Below, piece by piece: positions 29,576 through 41,095 of a stretch of 64,000 bases of DNA. A model generated the notes under the pieces. The model was not told the origin of the DNA and did no database searches. It was given only the letters and a program-made list of their open reading frames with translations. The translations under genes were made by a program, and so were the position numbers. Position 1 is the first letter of the stretch; each line of letters starts with the position of its first letter. Source of the stretch: Paroedura picta (taxonomy: Eukaryota; Chordata; Lepidosauria; Squamata; Gekkonidae); the NCBI RefSeq assembly GCF_049243985.1, contig NC_135373.1:82338213-82402212 (forward strand), written 5' to 3'.

Positions 29576-30018
29576 CAGTGGTCCCCAACCCCCAGGCTGC
29601 GGCCCGGAAGGCCTCAGCGCTGGGCCGCGGCTCCCTCTCCCCGCCCCCCCTGCAGCGAGAAGTTCGCCAGGCCACGAGCAAATCAGCCGCTTCGATGGCT
29701 GATTTGCTCGCGGCCTGGAGGGACGGGGAGAGGGAGCTGCGGCCGCCGGCATGCCACCGGCATGCCGCCGGTACAAACACACGTGTTTGCGTCTGGCAGG
29801 GGTGCAAATGCACACGCACAGCAGTTTTGTGTATGTGTGCATGCGCAGCACCACGCATGCACGTTTGCGCCCCCGCCAGACGGAAACACGCATGTGCGGC
29901 AAGTTCGCGCATGCACGTTTGCGCTGGGGCTGCCACACGTGCGCGGGGCCCCAGATCGCCCTTCCCCCCCCCACCCCGTGACAGCAGTCTGCGGCCACAG
30001 AAAGGTTGCGGACCGCTG
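29576..30018. mobile_element. non-autonomous hAT element, GC-rich
   Basis: Ends CAGTGGTCCCCAACC and GGTTGCGGACCGCTG. An exact 8-base duplication GTCTGGTA lies at 29568-29575 and 30019-30026. The interior is very GC-rich, with ACGCATGCACGTTTGCGC-like alternating purine/pyrimidine segments. Long open frames on both strands result from its base composition. Confidence 0.92.
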
Positions 30019-30026
30019 GTCTGGTA

Positions 30027-30650
30027 GAGCTAGACTCTGTTGCGGCCACCGTGACAGCCAGTTAATCAAGGGGTATAGGCCAATGGCTCACCACCTTGGC
30101 CAGCCCCATTGTTGTCTGCTTGTATATATGTTAGGGTTGTAGGATTTTTTTTGCAGAGTGAAGTCTTGGTGCTTTTTGGATCATGTACTCTCAGAGTTAA
30201 AAGAGCTGCAACGATTCCAGTGGCACGTGGTTATTGAACCCACATATCTATACCTACCTCAAATGTTGTGGGGATAAAATGAAGGAAATGGACCTATATC
30301 CCCAGGAACTATTATTTAGAATGGCACCAATAGGAAGCATTTTGCACTTGGAAATAAGCACCACTAAATCATGTTTCAGATTTGTATGCACATGGTAATT
30401 ATTTATCTGGGTGTATGAATGAAGCTGGCAATAAATTTGGATTTGTGCGGTGAAGAAATGTAAAGGGGAACCGGAGTATATTGTTAGTTATTGGCGCAGA
30501 TTTCCTACGCATCTCTTATCCTATGAGTTTTAGACATGTTATATTTTCGTTGGTGGGATTTATTTATAATTCAATTGTATTGCTCTATTCCCATATTGTG
30601 GCTCGTTGACAGTCGTTTCCCACATAATAAAATCCCATAAAAGACAGATC
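30027..30650. other. intergenic, nothing recognised
   Basis: Ordinary AT-rich DNA before the second CpG island. Confidence 0.5.
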
Positions 30651-30654
30651 CCAT

Positions 30655-31850
30655 TAAAAGTTCCCCCCGCCCCTCTCCGGGGGCGGTATCACTCCCTTCC
30701 TCCTGCTCACAGGCTGCAACAGCTACCTCCGGGGCTGGCCAAACGGCCTGATGTTCCGAGTAGCCGTGGCGAAGGGCCACGAGCCCTGTCCGCCAGACAG
30801 CTCTCGCTCGGGTGTCACGGCAGGGGGGGGGGTGTCCGCGGTCCTCAGCCCCGTTTTACAAGCGCCAGCGGGTGCCCTCTACTCCAGCTCGTGCCGCCTT
30901 CCCTCCTTGCAGGAAGGCCGCCTCTCTTATCTCCCCCCTCCCCCCCCCCCCCCGGTGATTTCTAGGCGCTGAAAATCCCCACACAAATCTCAGGCGTTGC
31001 ATGGCAACGGCGAGAGGTGGCGCCCTCGAAGGCGAAGCCTTGGCCGAGGGAGGAGGAGGGTGCCGCCCTCCCCTCCCCTCCCCTCCCCTCCCCTCCCCTC
31101 CCCCCCCCCCCCGCTTGGGCAAGACGAGCAAGAGAGGAGCCGCGACGCGCGGAAGACCGGCGCTCGCCGAGCTCCCCTCCCCTCCTCCGGAAGGAGTTGC
31201 CCGCCTGGCCTCGGAAGTTGTCCTGGGCAGGGTCCGGCCCAGAGCGAGGCCTGGCTGCCGCTCTTGGGACGGGATCTCCGGTGCGGCCACGGCCAGGCAG
31301 GCAAGGACGCGGGGCTGGGGTGGGTCTCCGGCCCCCGCGGGCGCTTCGGCCTCGTGACGCAAGTGAGTGCGGGGATTTCTCTCGGCGCCGCCGCCGCCAG
31401 CAGCGCTCTGCCTTGCTCCGCCGCTCCTCCCGAGGGGCTCCCTTCGCCCGGCGCTCGCTCCTTCGGCCTGGCTCGGGAGCCTGCGGGCCGAGAGAGCCGC
31501 TTCCTTGGGGGCCGGAGGGGAGCGAGGGACTCCGCCTTCCTCCCCGGCAGCGGTCGCCCGGGGTCCCGGGGGAGGGGGCGGCCGCTGGAAGTTGGGAAGG
31601 ATGAGCCGCCGTGCAGCGGTGCTGTGGAGGGACGGTGCCAATAAGCGGCCGCCCTAAGTGCGGTTCGGCTGGGCAGCTCCCTTGGCACAAGGGGCCGCTG
31701 AAGTGTCACCGCGGGGCTTGCCTTGGCGGCATCTCTTGCGCTTCTCTGGCTGGGGAAAGGGGCGCCTTCCTCCCCTGGCGGGGGCTGGCCGGGCGCCTTT
31801 CTTGTTGACAACTTTCCCGTTCAGGGTAGGGAACTATTTAAAGGACCACT
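30655..31850 (+). promoter_or_regulatory. CpG-island promoter, probably the FRS2 5' end
   Basis: About 1.2 kb of CpG-dense DNA with no LINE or SINE. Gene order in vertebrates (YEATS4 then FRS2, same strand) and the known non-coding 5' exons of FRS2 make this a candidate FRS2 promoter. A strong donor-like GTGAGT sits at 31363. An RFX X-box-like inverted repeat GTTGCATGGCAAC lies at 30996-31008. The many long open frames on both strands are products of GC richness; none resembles a known protein. No FRS2 coding exon is present in the window. Confidence 0.6.
31066..31112. repeat. (CCCTC)7 followed by C12
   Basis: Seven perfect CCCTC units (31066-31100) then twelve C. The minus strand is a run of G-tracts able to form a G-quadruplex, within the CpG island. 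Confidence 0.95.
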
Positions 31851-34800
31851 CCTCTTTTCGCAGTTTTCCGGTGTATGTTCGGTGTTTTAAAATGAAATGT
31901 GCCCGGCTTGAGTACATTCTAGCTTTGCCTTAACAACATCGGCATTGTGTTGAGAGTGGACGCGCCTTAGGTGGAAAGGGGCTTGCCTTGTTCTTGTTTT
32001 CGTGGCAGTTTACACTGAAATATATGACTTTGGATAAATTTGTTCATTTCTGTTTATTATGAAAACATAATAAAACATGTTTAGCAACCATGGTCATCTT
32101 CTCTTCCAAAAACAAGCCCAGGTCTACAAATCCCAAACTGCTTTACTTGGATTGACAAAGGCATAAGCACTTTTTGAATCTAAAGTATCCAGTTACTCCA
32201 GAAAACATTGACTTTCTTACCAGTGCCATTTTAATCTAGTTTTGATTTAGTACCAGCATATTCACAGGTTTTCTTCTATACTGGTTCAGGACAACAGCTG
32301 TACTTTAGCTGTACATGATCTTTCCCCCCATCATTTAGAGATGTGAATACTGATTTAGGGAAGTTAAGGGTATTATCTGTTGTGGCCCATTTGAAAATCT
32401 TGTAAAACAAAACTTTTTTAGAGCATCCCCCACCCCCCAACTTTATTTGAGATTCTTGGGTTCTTGCCCTGATAACGAGAAAGAGGTTATCTCTTTTCTG
32501 GACCAGTATGTTTCATTTCTGATGTTCTGTATGAATGAAAATGGCATGGCTTTCTAGATATGACTTTTTTTTTTGGGGGGGTGTAATTTGTTTTGCATTA
32601 GAGGATGTTTCAGTAACATTACAATTAGGGTGTGTTCGGATGTCTTGAAAAAAGAGGTTTGTTGGCCTAGCACAATGAACCTGGCTTGTTGTTTAGAGAT
32701 ACTCCTGATCTTCAGTTTGATATACCTTAATCTAGACAAAATGCAGTGTCTTAAATAGGGATTATAAACTAGGATTAAACCATAATTATTCTAATATAAA
32801 TTGGTAGTTAGGTTGGAGTTAGCTTTTCAGAAGCAGGACAACTTGGATCATGCTCTGCACATGTGGCATGGAGTAGGCCTTCACAAATTATTGTTACCAT
32901 AAAACCTGATCCTGAACTCTTCAGTTTCTCACAATTTTATTATAGCTATGATGATAACATTGCTATCTGGATAAATATAGGATAACCATGTCTGGATAAA
33001 TATAGGATAACCATGTTTGTAATCACTACGAGAATACATTGGCATATAACTATAACTTGTTATAACTCTGTTATTGCGCTAGAAAACTCTGATTGAATAT
33101 TGGAGCCAGTCTAGAAAGCAACAGGTTAAGAAATGAGTTCATTTACCACAAAGTTCATATAAATAAGCAGTGGCAAGAGCTTCATGCAGATGTTTTTGCC
33201 ATACAGCAAAACATATTTTGAGGGTGTAATGTACATTTCATGGGAACACTGTGAGTCACTACCAAAAATCCTAGACACTAGAGTGAATTTTCAGGGAGCC
33301 ATGATGACATGGCATCTGGAAGTTTTCGAGTCCTGGCATAGTGAGCATCCCACAAGTATGGCAACATGCCAGATTTCAGCCCAAAATGAACAATTGTCCA
33401 TCTCTTGGTTTTAACATCTGAATGTGATCTTGTTGTAACTGATAAAAACACAGGGTACCTTTTCCACCCAATTTTCCAGTAGCATTTAGAAGGTAATCTA
33501 AGTATGACATCTCCTTCGCACATAGTATTTTATGATAGACCTATTGGATAACCTGTCTATGATCTTACTAGTTAATATTTTAAATAATGACTTGCTTTCA
33601 CAAACATGTATCCTTGTTCACCTGATGCATAACCAGTTTAATCAGGGAGTATGAATATATTATCTCTTGAATATTTTTAATAGTAACTTCAATATCAGGA
33701 TAACACATGGAGTCATTCTGGTAATGAATTCAGTGTGAAATTCTATGCTTTAAGGCTAATAAGTTTCAAACTGATGCCATAATATGCTGAGGGAATTCCA
33801 GGGAGTATGGATGCAGGTGAGATCACTGCAACCATTCAGTCAGGCTTTCTAAAAAAAAGCCATAGCCTAAAGTAGCTTTTGTGTTGAAGTTGGTGATTCT
33901 GCGTTTTCTTCCAATTAATATGCCATAAACTGAAGCAACTTAGTTCTGTTTGAGAGATGATGGAGACTGAGAGTGTTGCTATGGTCTCACAGGATTTCTG
34001 GTAATGTGATAAATCCACAGTGTAGGACAGATGATTTACTCTTGTACTACATTATTCATGTGTAGTTGTTGAGTTACTGAAATGAGCAATAAATGTCATC
34101 TGGCATTTTAGATGATATGGTAGCAACTGCCTCTTTGGTGTTAGATGGGGGCTAATTTAGACTGAATGTTGGATTAGTGATATAAAAAGAGATATGTCAT
34201 ATTACTGATATAAAAAGATGCAGATGTTTAATAGAACTAAATGCTATTATAATTGGGCATTTCAAATAAATGTGTTGGTGGAATCTTGTCCTCCATGATA
34301 TTTTATGTGTTTTATATTTCAGCCTTATTGAGGCTGAAATTAAACTACAGAAGGTAACATTTCAGTAGGGTTGTGTGGCAGGGATTTAATTTTGATTGAT
34401 GGTCAAGATTCTTCTTGCAAATTGGAATCTCTGAAGACAAATAACTTCAGGTTCTTAATAAACAATTATTGAATGCCTCTACATGATTCTATACAACCCC
34501 TGAAAAGGCAAGAGACTATTACAGTACATGATATGATTATAGAGTCTCATTGTTGTTAGAGTGTGAGAGAGGTCAGTTGATGCAGAATAGTGATGAATAA
34601 ATCAGTTACCAGTAGGCACAGAAGGCACCTATATCCCTTAATTGTTCTGATAGTCTTCCTTTGTGAGGTAAATAATGTGGCTTGAAAGACAACTGCCAGC
34701 CTTAGTTAAATCTCTGCCTTTTTGAAAGGTTCTAAATGCATCAGGGGCTTTTCCTTATGGGTCCTCCCCATAAGTTTTGGCCCCATACTGCTTCAGTTTA

Positions 34801-35785
34801 TCCTCTGATTTCCTCTTGCTTTTTGTACCTTTAATTTTGGCTTCTTTTCAGGTTGTTTTCCTGTCCTCCCCGCCAAATCTTTTGAGATCCCTCCCCCTCC
34901 CCCATTTTACCCCAGTCTTTTTCTGTAAGAAAATTTTGAGTCAACTTTTTCCTTGTGCATAATGTTTCTGTTAGTTTTTTTTGTCTAGCCCACTTCCATC
35001 AAACTCCAGTCCACTTTTTGATTAAGGAACTGTCACTATCATCCACTCCCCCCAGGTTTTGTTTATGATTTTTTTTAAAAAAACAACTAGAACATAAATA
35101 TATCAAATACTATTATAGCAATATAGGTTTAGTAGGTCCTCTGGATTCCCAGCTTTCTCTCTTTTTTTTAAAAAAAAAGGAAATCTGTAGCCTTTTCCCT
35201 TTTTCTTTATATCTTTACAGGGAAAGGTGCTAACATTTTTTTCTCCCCAAAATCAAAGCTAGGAACTGAAAGAACCTGCTAAAGCTGTAATTGCAATGGT
35301 ATATTAATATATCAATATAAGCAGGCACAAAAGATAAAAAGGGGGTTCTGTGGCCCCACTGATGTTACCCTTCCTTGAAAAACCTTGTTATTGAAGGCAC
35401 GTGTAGAATTTGACTCCACAGCTGTGAAAATTCAGAAGGAGGCAGACATGCGGAAGAGCCATGTCCAAACTGATTCCAGTGCTTGTGGATTGACTGCCAA
35501 GAAAATCAAGAGTAAGTCAAGCAAGCAGAAAAGGTCAGAAGCTAAAGAATTTTTTTAACAAGTCTTCTAATGCCTATAGCTGTTTCAGTTTTGAGACCTA
35601 TTACAGACCTATTCTTAGAGCATTCTGAGAATGGATGGTTTAAGTAGTTCATAGTGTATGTTGCAATGTGAGATGAAAACCTGGCAGTCCAGACTTTCAG
35701 GATATCTCCAGGAGACGCTATTTTTATGTGCCAGGATGATTAACTAACCAAAGTGATGAGATCATGGTGACTGTTTCTTTGAAGA
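31851..35785. other. intron or intergenic, nearly repeat-free
   Basis: No gene recognised. A perfect 25-base tandem duplication lies at 32966-33015. A C-rich/T-rich segment runs from 34.73 to 35.2 kb. A short lysine-rich open frame ends at about 35559 (contains ADMRKSHVQTDSS), source unknown. Confidence 0.5.
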
Positions 35786-35885
35786 TAGATTCAGGTGGGT
35801 AGCCATGTTGGTATGAAGCAGCAGAACAAAGTTTGAGTCCAGTGGCACCTTTAAGATCAGTAAATGTTATTCAAGAAAGAAAGTC
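35786..35885 (+). repeat. dispersed repeat end (GTAGCCATGTTGGTATGAAG type)
   Basis: GGTAGCCATGTTGGTATGAA, then TTTGAGTCCAGTGGCACCTT. A widely dispersed amniote repeat terminus; a reverse copy sits at 23975-24045. I cannot name the family with certainty. Confidence 0.6.
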
Positions 35886-35999
35886 CATTGCAACCAGGAA
35901 TGCAGTGGGTGCTAGGACCCAGGGGACACCGGGAGGTGCAGATCACTCTCTGTGTGTGTGTGTCTCTCCCCCTCTTGCTGCGTGTCTCGCGGTGTGCCT

Positions 36000-36310
36000 C
36001 ACAGCAGGAGACCTAGCAGGTAATCAGGGCTGGTTGTAGGAGGGAAGGAGGGCTGGTGTACAGTTTGGGGCAGCTCTTTCTGTCTGTCTCTCTTTCCCTC
36101 CGTCGCAGCAGGGGCGGCTGTCCGTGTCTCTCTGTGGCAGCAGGAGCCATAGCAGGTAATGAGGGCTTGTTCTTAGAAGGGAAGCAGGGCTGATCAGCAG
36201 CTTGGGGCAGCTCTCTCTGTATCTCTCTCTGCCTCCCTCGCAGCAGCAGGAGCAATAGGACGGAATGAGGGTTCGTGTTCAGTGTGGCAGGGCTCTGTGT
36301 GTCTCTCTCT
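36000..36310. repeat. degenerate tandem repeat, units of 100-136 bases
   Basis: AGCAGGTAATCAGGGC (36015) recurs as AGCAGGTAATGAGGGC (36151) and again, diverged, near 36252. Each is followed by an AGGGAAG/GGGGCAGCTCT segment and a pyrimidine-rich TCTCTCTGTGTCTC segment. About three copies. Confidence 0.75.
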
Positions 36311-36619
36311 GTGTCTGGTGCAGCTGAGAGGAACGTGGATAGTGTCCAGGGAGGGAGGGTGGGAGCTGTAGGGGCATTAGCCCCATTCCAACTCAGACAC
36401 CCTGGGCCATTCCACCCCCCAGACTATTTCACAAATATATAGAGGAACCATGGATAAGGAAGTGAACTTCCTTGCGCTTGCACATTTCCTCTGACAATGG
36501 AACAAAAATCATAAGAATAATTGAGTAGTAATTTAGTAAACAATATTGTAGTAAATATGCAGCATGAAGATGAAGATTGGCTAGTTCCTTGCTAGAATAA
36601 CAAAATTATTTATAGTCTC

Positions 36620-36960
36620 ATGGGACAATGGTCCCAACGTGGTGGAATGAGCTCCCGAAAGAGCTAAGGGCCCTGATGGAACTGAGTCATTTCCATAGGG
36701 CCTGTAAGATGGCAGTCTTCTGCCAGGCATTTGGTTGGGGCCAATGAACATCAGGATAGCTTTGGATAACACCATTTGGGCTCCCTCTACATGGATACCC
36801 CCATCTGAAAACAAATGCTCTGAGGTTTGCCTACACAGTTGTTACGATTGTTGTTATGGTGGTATTTTAAATTGTGTATGTTTTTATGTATTATATATGT
36901 TTTTATGTAATTATGTTGAAAGCCAGCATGCCAGAAGGGACAGGGAATCAATCAAATGGC
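36620..36960 (+). repeat. L2-type LINE 3' end
   Basis: Coding remnant of the L2 C-terminus (GTGGAATGAGCTCCCGAAAG for WNELP, GGCCTGTAAGATGGCAGTCT, CAGGCATTTGGTTGGGG), then a 3' tail with TTTTATGTAATTATGTTGAA. Confidence 0.75.
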
Positions 36961-37134
36961 TTTTTTTTTTGCTGTTGCTGTAGGATGGATGCAAAAGGCC
37001 AGACTATGGATTCCCCATTTCCCCCATAAAGGTGGGGGATAGATTTTTGTTTGCTTGCCCGGGGAGACTTATGGATCCTGGGAGATTACTGAATGCTCTG
37101 CAGGACCTGCAGCCTCTGGCAACTTGTTAGATGA

Positions 37135-38722
37135 CTATGGGGGCAGTCTATAAACACCTAGTTTCTTTAAATGAAACAAAGTCTTCTGGGCCAGATGAAC
37201 TGCTTCCAAGGGTAATAAAAGAACTTGCAGTTGTCATCTCTGAACCTCTGTCCATTATTTTTGACACTTCTTGGAGAACAGGTGAGGTGCCAGATGATTG
37301 GAGGCGGGCAAAAGTTGTCCCCATCTTCAAGAAAGGGGAAAAGGAGGATCCGGGTAACTACCAACCCATCAACTTGACATCTATAGCTGGCAAAATTTTG
37401 GAACAGATCATCAAACAGTCAGTCCTTGAGCAGCTGGAATAGAGAGCTGTGATTTCTAATACTCAGATCAGGTTTTGCAAGAACAAGTCATGTCAGACCA
37501 ACCTTATCTCTTTTTTCGAGAAAGTGACTACCTTGCTGGATCAGGGGAATGCTGTGGACATAGTTTATCTAGATTTGAGTAAAGCTTTTGATAAGGTTCC
37601 ATATGATATTCTTGTTGACAAGTTGGTAAAAAGCAGTATGGATCCTAATTCTATCAGGTGGATCGATAACTGGTTGACAGATCATACCAAAAGGGTACTT
37701 GCTAATGGTTCAGCATCCTCTTGGAGAAGAGTGACAAGTGGAGTGCCCCAGGGATCTGTTCTGGGGCCTGTGTTGTTCAACATATTTATAAATTATTTGG
37801 ATGAGGGATTGGAGGGAGTACTTACTAAATTTTCAGACGATACTAAACTGGGAGGGGTAGCAAACACAACAGAAGACAGAATCAGAATACAGGATGATCT
37901 TGATAGGCTTGAGAAGTGGGCTAAACTAAATAAAATGAAATTGTAAACTTCTCCATTTAGATAGGAAAAACCATATACACCAATATAGGATGGGGAAGAC
38001 TTATCTTGGCAGTAGTATATATGAAAAGGATCTAGGAGTCTTAGTAGACCATACCTTGAACATGAGTCAGCAGTGTGACTTGGTGGCTAAAAAGGCAAAT
38101 GGGAGTATCATTTTCAGATTATGGGAGGTGATGGTACCGCTTTACTCTGCTCTGTTTTGGCCTCACTTGGAGTACTGTGTTCAGTTTGGGGCACCACAGT
38201 TGAAGAGGGATGTAGACAAACTGGAGCATGTCCAGAAGAGGGCAACAAAGATGGTGAGAGGTTTGGAGACCAAGACGTATGAGGAAAGGTTGGGTAGCTT
38301 GGTCTTGTTTAGCCTGGAGATGAGACAACTCAGAGTGGATCTGATAACCATCTTCAAGTATTTAAAAGTCTGCCATATAGATGATTGAGCAGTTATTCCC
38401 TCTTGCCCCAGAGGGATGGACCAGAACCAGTGGGATGAAATGAATTCAAAAGAAATTCCATCTAAACATCCGGAAGAATTTCCTGACAGAGCGGTTTCTC
38501 AGTGGAACAGGCTTCCTCGGGAGGTGGTGGGTTCTCCAGCTTTGGACATTTTTAAACAGAGGCTGGATAGCCATCTGGCAGAGAGGCTGATTCCGTGAAG
38601 GTTCAATGGGGTGGCAGGTGACAGTGGATGAGCAGAAGGGTTTTGAGTGTCCTGCATAGTGCAGGGGGTTGGACTAAATGATCCGGGAGGTCCCTTCCAA
38701 CTCTATTGTTCTAAGATTCTAT
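37135..38722 (+). mobile_element. CR1 LINE, reverse transcriptase to 3' end
   Basis: Longest reverse transcriptase copy in the window. In order: [68 protein letters not shown], then FSDDTKLG in place of the usual [59 protein letters not shown]. It ends with the CR1 terminus GGGGGTTGGACTAAATGA and ATTCTATGA. One stop after residue 103 of the first part and later frame changes make it inactive. The endonuclease is missing. Confidence 0.95.
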
Positions 38723-40600
38723 GACATGGTTGATGGCATAATTGGATTCAACTATCATTGACAAAGTTGCTCCCTGGTGTCCTCTCCCTGCTAAATCCAA
38801 GCCAGCCCCTTGGCATAATGAGGAGCTGCACAAAAAGAAGTGAGAGTTGAGACAACTAGAGTAAGGTAGGAGGCAAACCCGCAACAGGGCAGTGAGAACA
38901 TGTTATAGGATGTTTATGAAAGCCTATGAGATGTCAGTTAGAGGCTAAGCAAGAGTTTACACCACTTCCATTGTGTTCGCTAGCTCATGCCTGGCTCAAT
39001 TATTTAGGGTAATTTGATTTGTTATCACCCTTCAAGAAGGTTGTCCAATTAATAGTCAGTGGGATGTCAGCTGTGAAGCTTTTGCAAGTTATTTTGTGGA
39101 TAAAATCTCGTCATTCCACTGCAATCTTCCACCAACACTTATTATAGCAAATGAACTTGAGACCCCCTTGGCCTCCTTTAAAGGAGTGCTTTAACAGTTT
39201 TAGACATCTTGCACGGGCCAATGTTGACAGGCTGCTAGCTTCAATGAGGCCAGCCACTTGTTCTCTAGACCCCTGCCCCTTCTGGCTCTTAGAAAATGAG
39301 AAGATAGGAGGACTGCTCTGGGACATAATAAACCTGTCGTCATTGACGGGTTCCTGGATGGTCTGAAGGAGGTAGTGGTTTGCTGTCTATTGAGGAAACC
39401 ATTGCTGGATTCTCAGGAGCCAGTTACTGTACCATTTTGCACTTTATGTTTCTCAGGTAGGTAATTGAAAAGGTGGCTGTGGACAAGCTGCTAGCATGCC
39501 TGGAAGAAGCAGCCATCCTGGATCCATTCCAGTCAGGCTTCCACCCTGGGCATGGGCTCGAGACATCTCTGATTGCCCTGATGGATGATCTCTAGTGACA
39601 ACTGGATCTAGACAGGTCAGCGAGCTGGTGTTGCTCAATCTCCCAGCAGAGTTTGATGAAGTAGACTGCCAGCTTCTTGCTCACCATCTTGGGGATCCAG
39701 AGAACTGCCCTTCATTGGGTAACCGCTGTTCTCCATGGTTGAGGTCAGAGGGTTGCGATCGGGGATGATCAATCCCACCACTGCGAACTCTCTTGTGGAG
39801 CGCCATGGGGTGCGATTCTCTCCCAAACTCTATCTTCTGATGGACGGTTGACCAGACACTCCTTTGAGCGCAGTGATAGGAGGTGGTGGCAGAATGGCTC
39901 AAAGCAAGCTGTCTTAAACTGAATACTTCAAAGATGGAAGTCCTCTAGCTGGGGAGGAAAGGACCAGATCAGGAAACGTGCCTTCCCAGGCTGGACAGGG
40001 TGCAACTTATAGTGGCACAATGCCTGAAACCTGGGAGTGATATTTGATACCTCTGTATTATGGAGGCTCAGTTTATGGTGGTAGCACAGCTGACATTCTT
40101 CCATCTATGCCAAGTGAACCTACTAGCACACAACCTGGCCTCGGAATACCTGACCTGAGCACTGTAATCCATGCAGTGTCACCTCCAGACTTGATTTCTT
40201 TAACTTGCTCTATGTGGGCGCCTACCCTTGTCCCTGCTCCAGAAATTACAGCTGGTGGAAAATGCAGCTGCCAAGGTTCTCACATGTACACCATGGATAG
40301 CCCACATATGACCAGTACTGCGGCAGCTACATTGGCTTCCAGCTGAGTTCCAGATCCGGTTCAGGGTTTTGGTACTCACCTTTAAGGCCTTATGTGGTCC
40401 AGTCTCTGTGTATCTGAGTGACCGCTTTTCTGAATACATTCCTCAGAGAACATTGTGGTCAAATAATACCAACCGAGGATCCCTGGCCCCAAAGAAATAC
40501 ATTTGGCCTCTGACCTAATGGGTGTGTGTGGTGGGAGGGTCAATGAACTGGGACAAGGTGGAGGAGAGAGGCCTGTATCATTCCCAGACTTGGGCTGTGT
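38723..40600 (+). mobile_element. L2-clade LINE, old and heavily decayed
   Basis: Begins right after the CR1 3' end. Recognisable pieces: PWHNEELHKKK, then KVAVDKLLACLEEAAILDPF with QSGFHPGHGLETSLIALMDD (reverse transcriptase, 39.45-39.6 kb), and the LHWLP...RFRVL.FKAL.GP.YLSD block at 40.3-40.43 kb. Broken by many stops and frame changes; shorter than a full element. Confidence 0.8.
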
Positions 40601-40602
40601 GT

Positions 40603-40794
40603 TTCGGCCACTGAACTGGTCGTTCCAGCCCGAAGCAGCAAGCGCTGTGGTGCAGGGGGGGAGGCAGCGCCAGCACCAGTGCAACAGTCGACGAACGCAT
40701 GCAAGTGCAGAGCTCTTGCGTCAGCACTGCCCCCCCCCCCCCCGCGCCACGGTGCTGACTGCTTTGGGCTGGAATGGCTGCTTTGGTGGCTGAA
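40603..40794. mobile_element. MITE with 36-base imperfect terminal inverted repeats
   Basis: The left arm from TTCGGCCACTGAACTGG to CCAGCCCGAAGCAG pairs with the complement of CTGCTTTGGGCTGG to GGTGGCTGAA at the right, about three quarters identical. The interior has GC-rich sequence and a C14 run (40730-40743). No clear target duplication; superfamily unknown. Confidence 0.65.
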
Positions 40795-41084
40795 GCATGC
40801 AACCCTATCTCAGAAATGATTGGTAATGCTAGCAAAGTTGAACCTCATTTACTGAAAATATTGTGTGTCCTACTTCTCTGATTAAAAAATATAAACTAAG
40901 GTTTGCAATTATTAACAAAATTGCAAAAACAGATAAATAACATTAAAGCAGTAAACAGTAACAAAAAATGCATTTTCTTGTTTAGGCAGTAAGTGGCAAA
41001 TTGCAAAGGCAACTACATCCAGAACATTCAGCAGCTGTGGAAACTGTTATTATTAGACGGGATACATTTCATATTGCAGTATAA
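40795..41084. other. short unassigned stretch
   Basis: AT-rich, no signal. Confidence 0.4.
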
Positions 41085-41095
41085 TAATACAGCTG

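Noticed and set aside
29498-30142. Open frames of 76-183 codons on both strands near 29.5-30.1 kb
   Set aside because: They lie in a GC-rich hAT MITE with a clear target duplication.
31001-31644. FRS2 coding start in the CpG island
   Set aside because: The known FRS2 N-terminus (MGSCCSCP) is not encoded here or elsewhere in the window; only a non-coding first exon is plausible.
30856-31811. Several 190-270-codon frames in the second CpG island on both strands
   Set aside because: Overlapping Pro/Arg/Gly-rich frames on both strands are a mark of base composition; none resembles a known protein.
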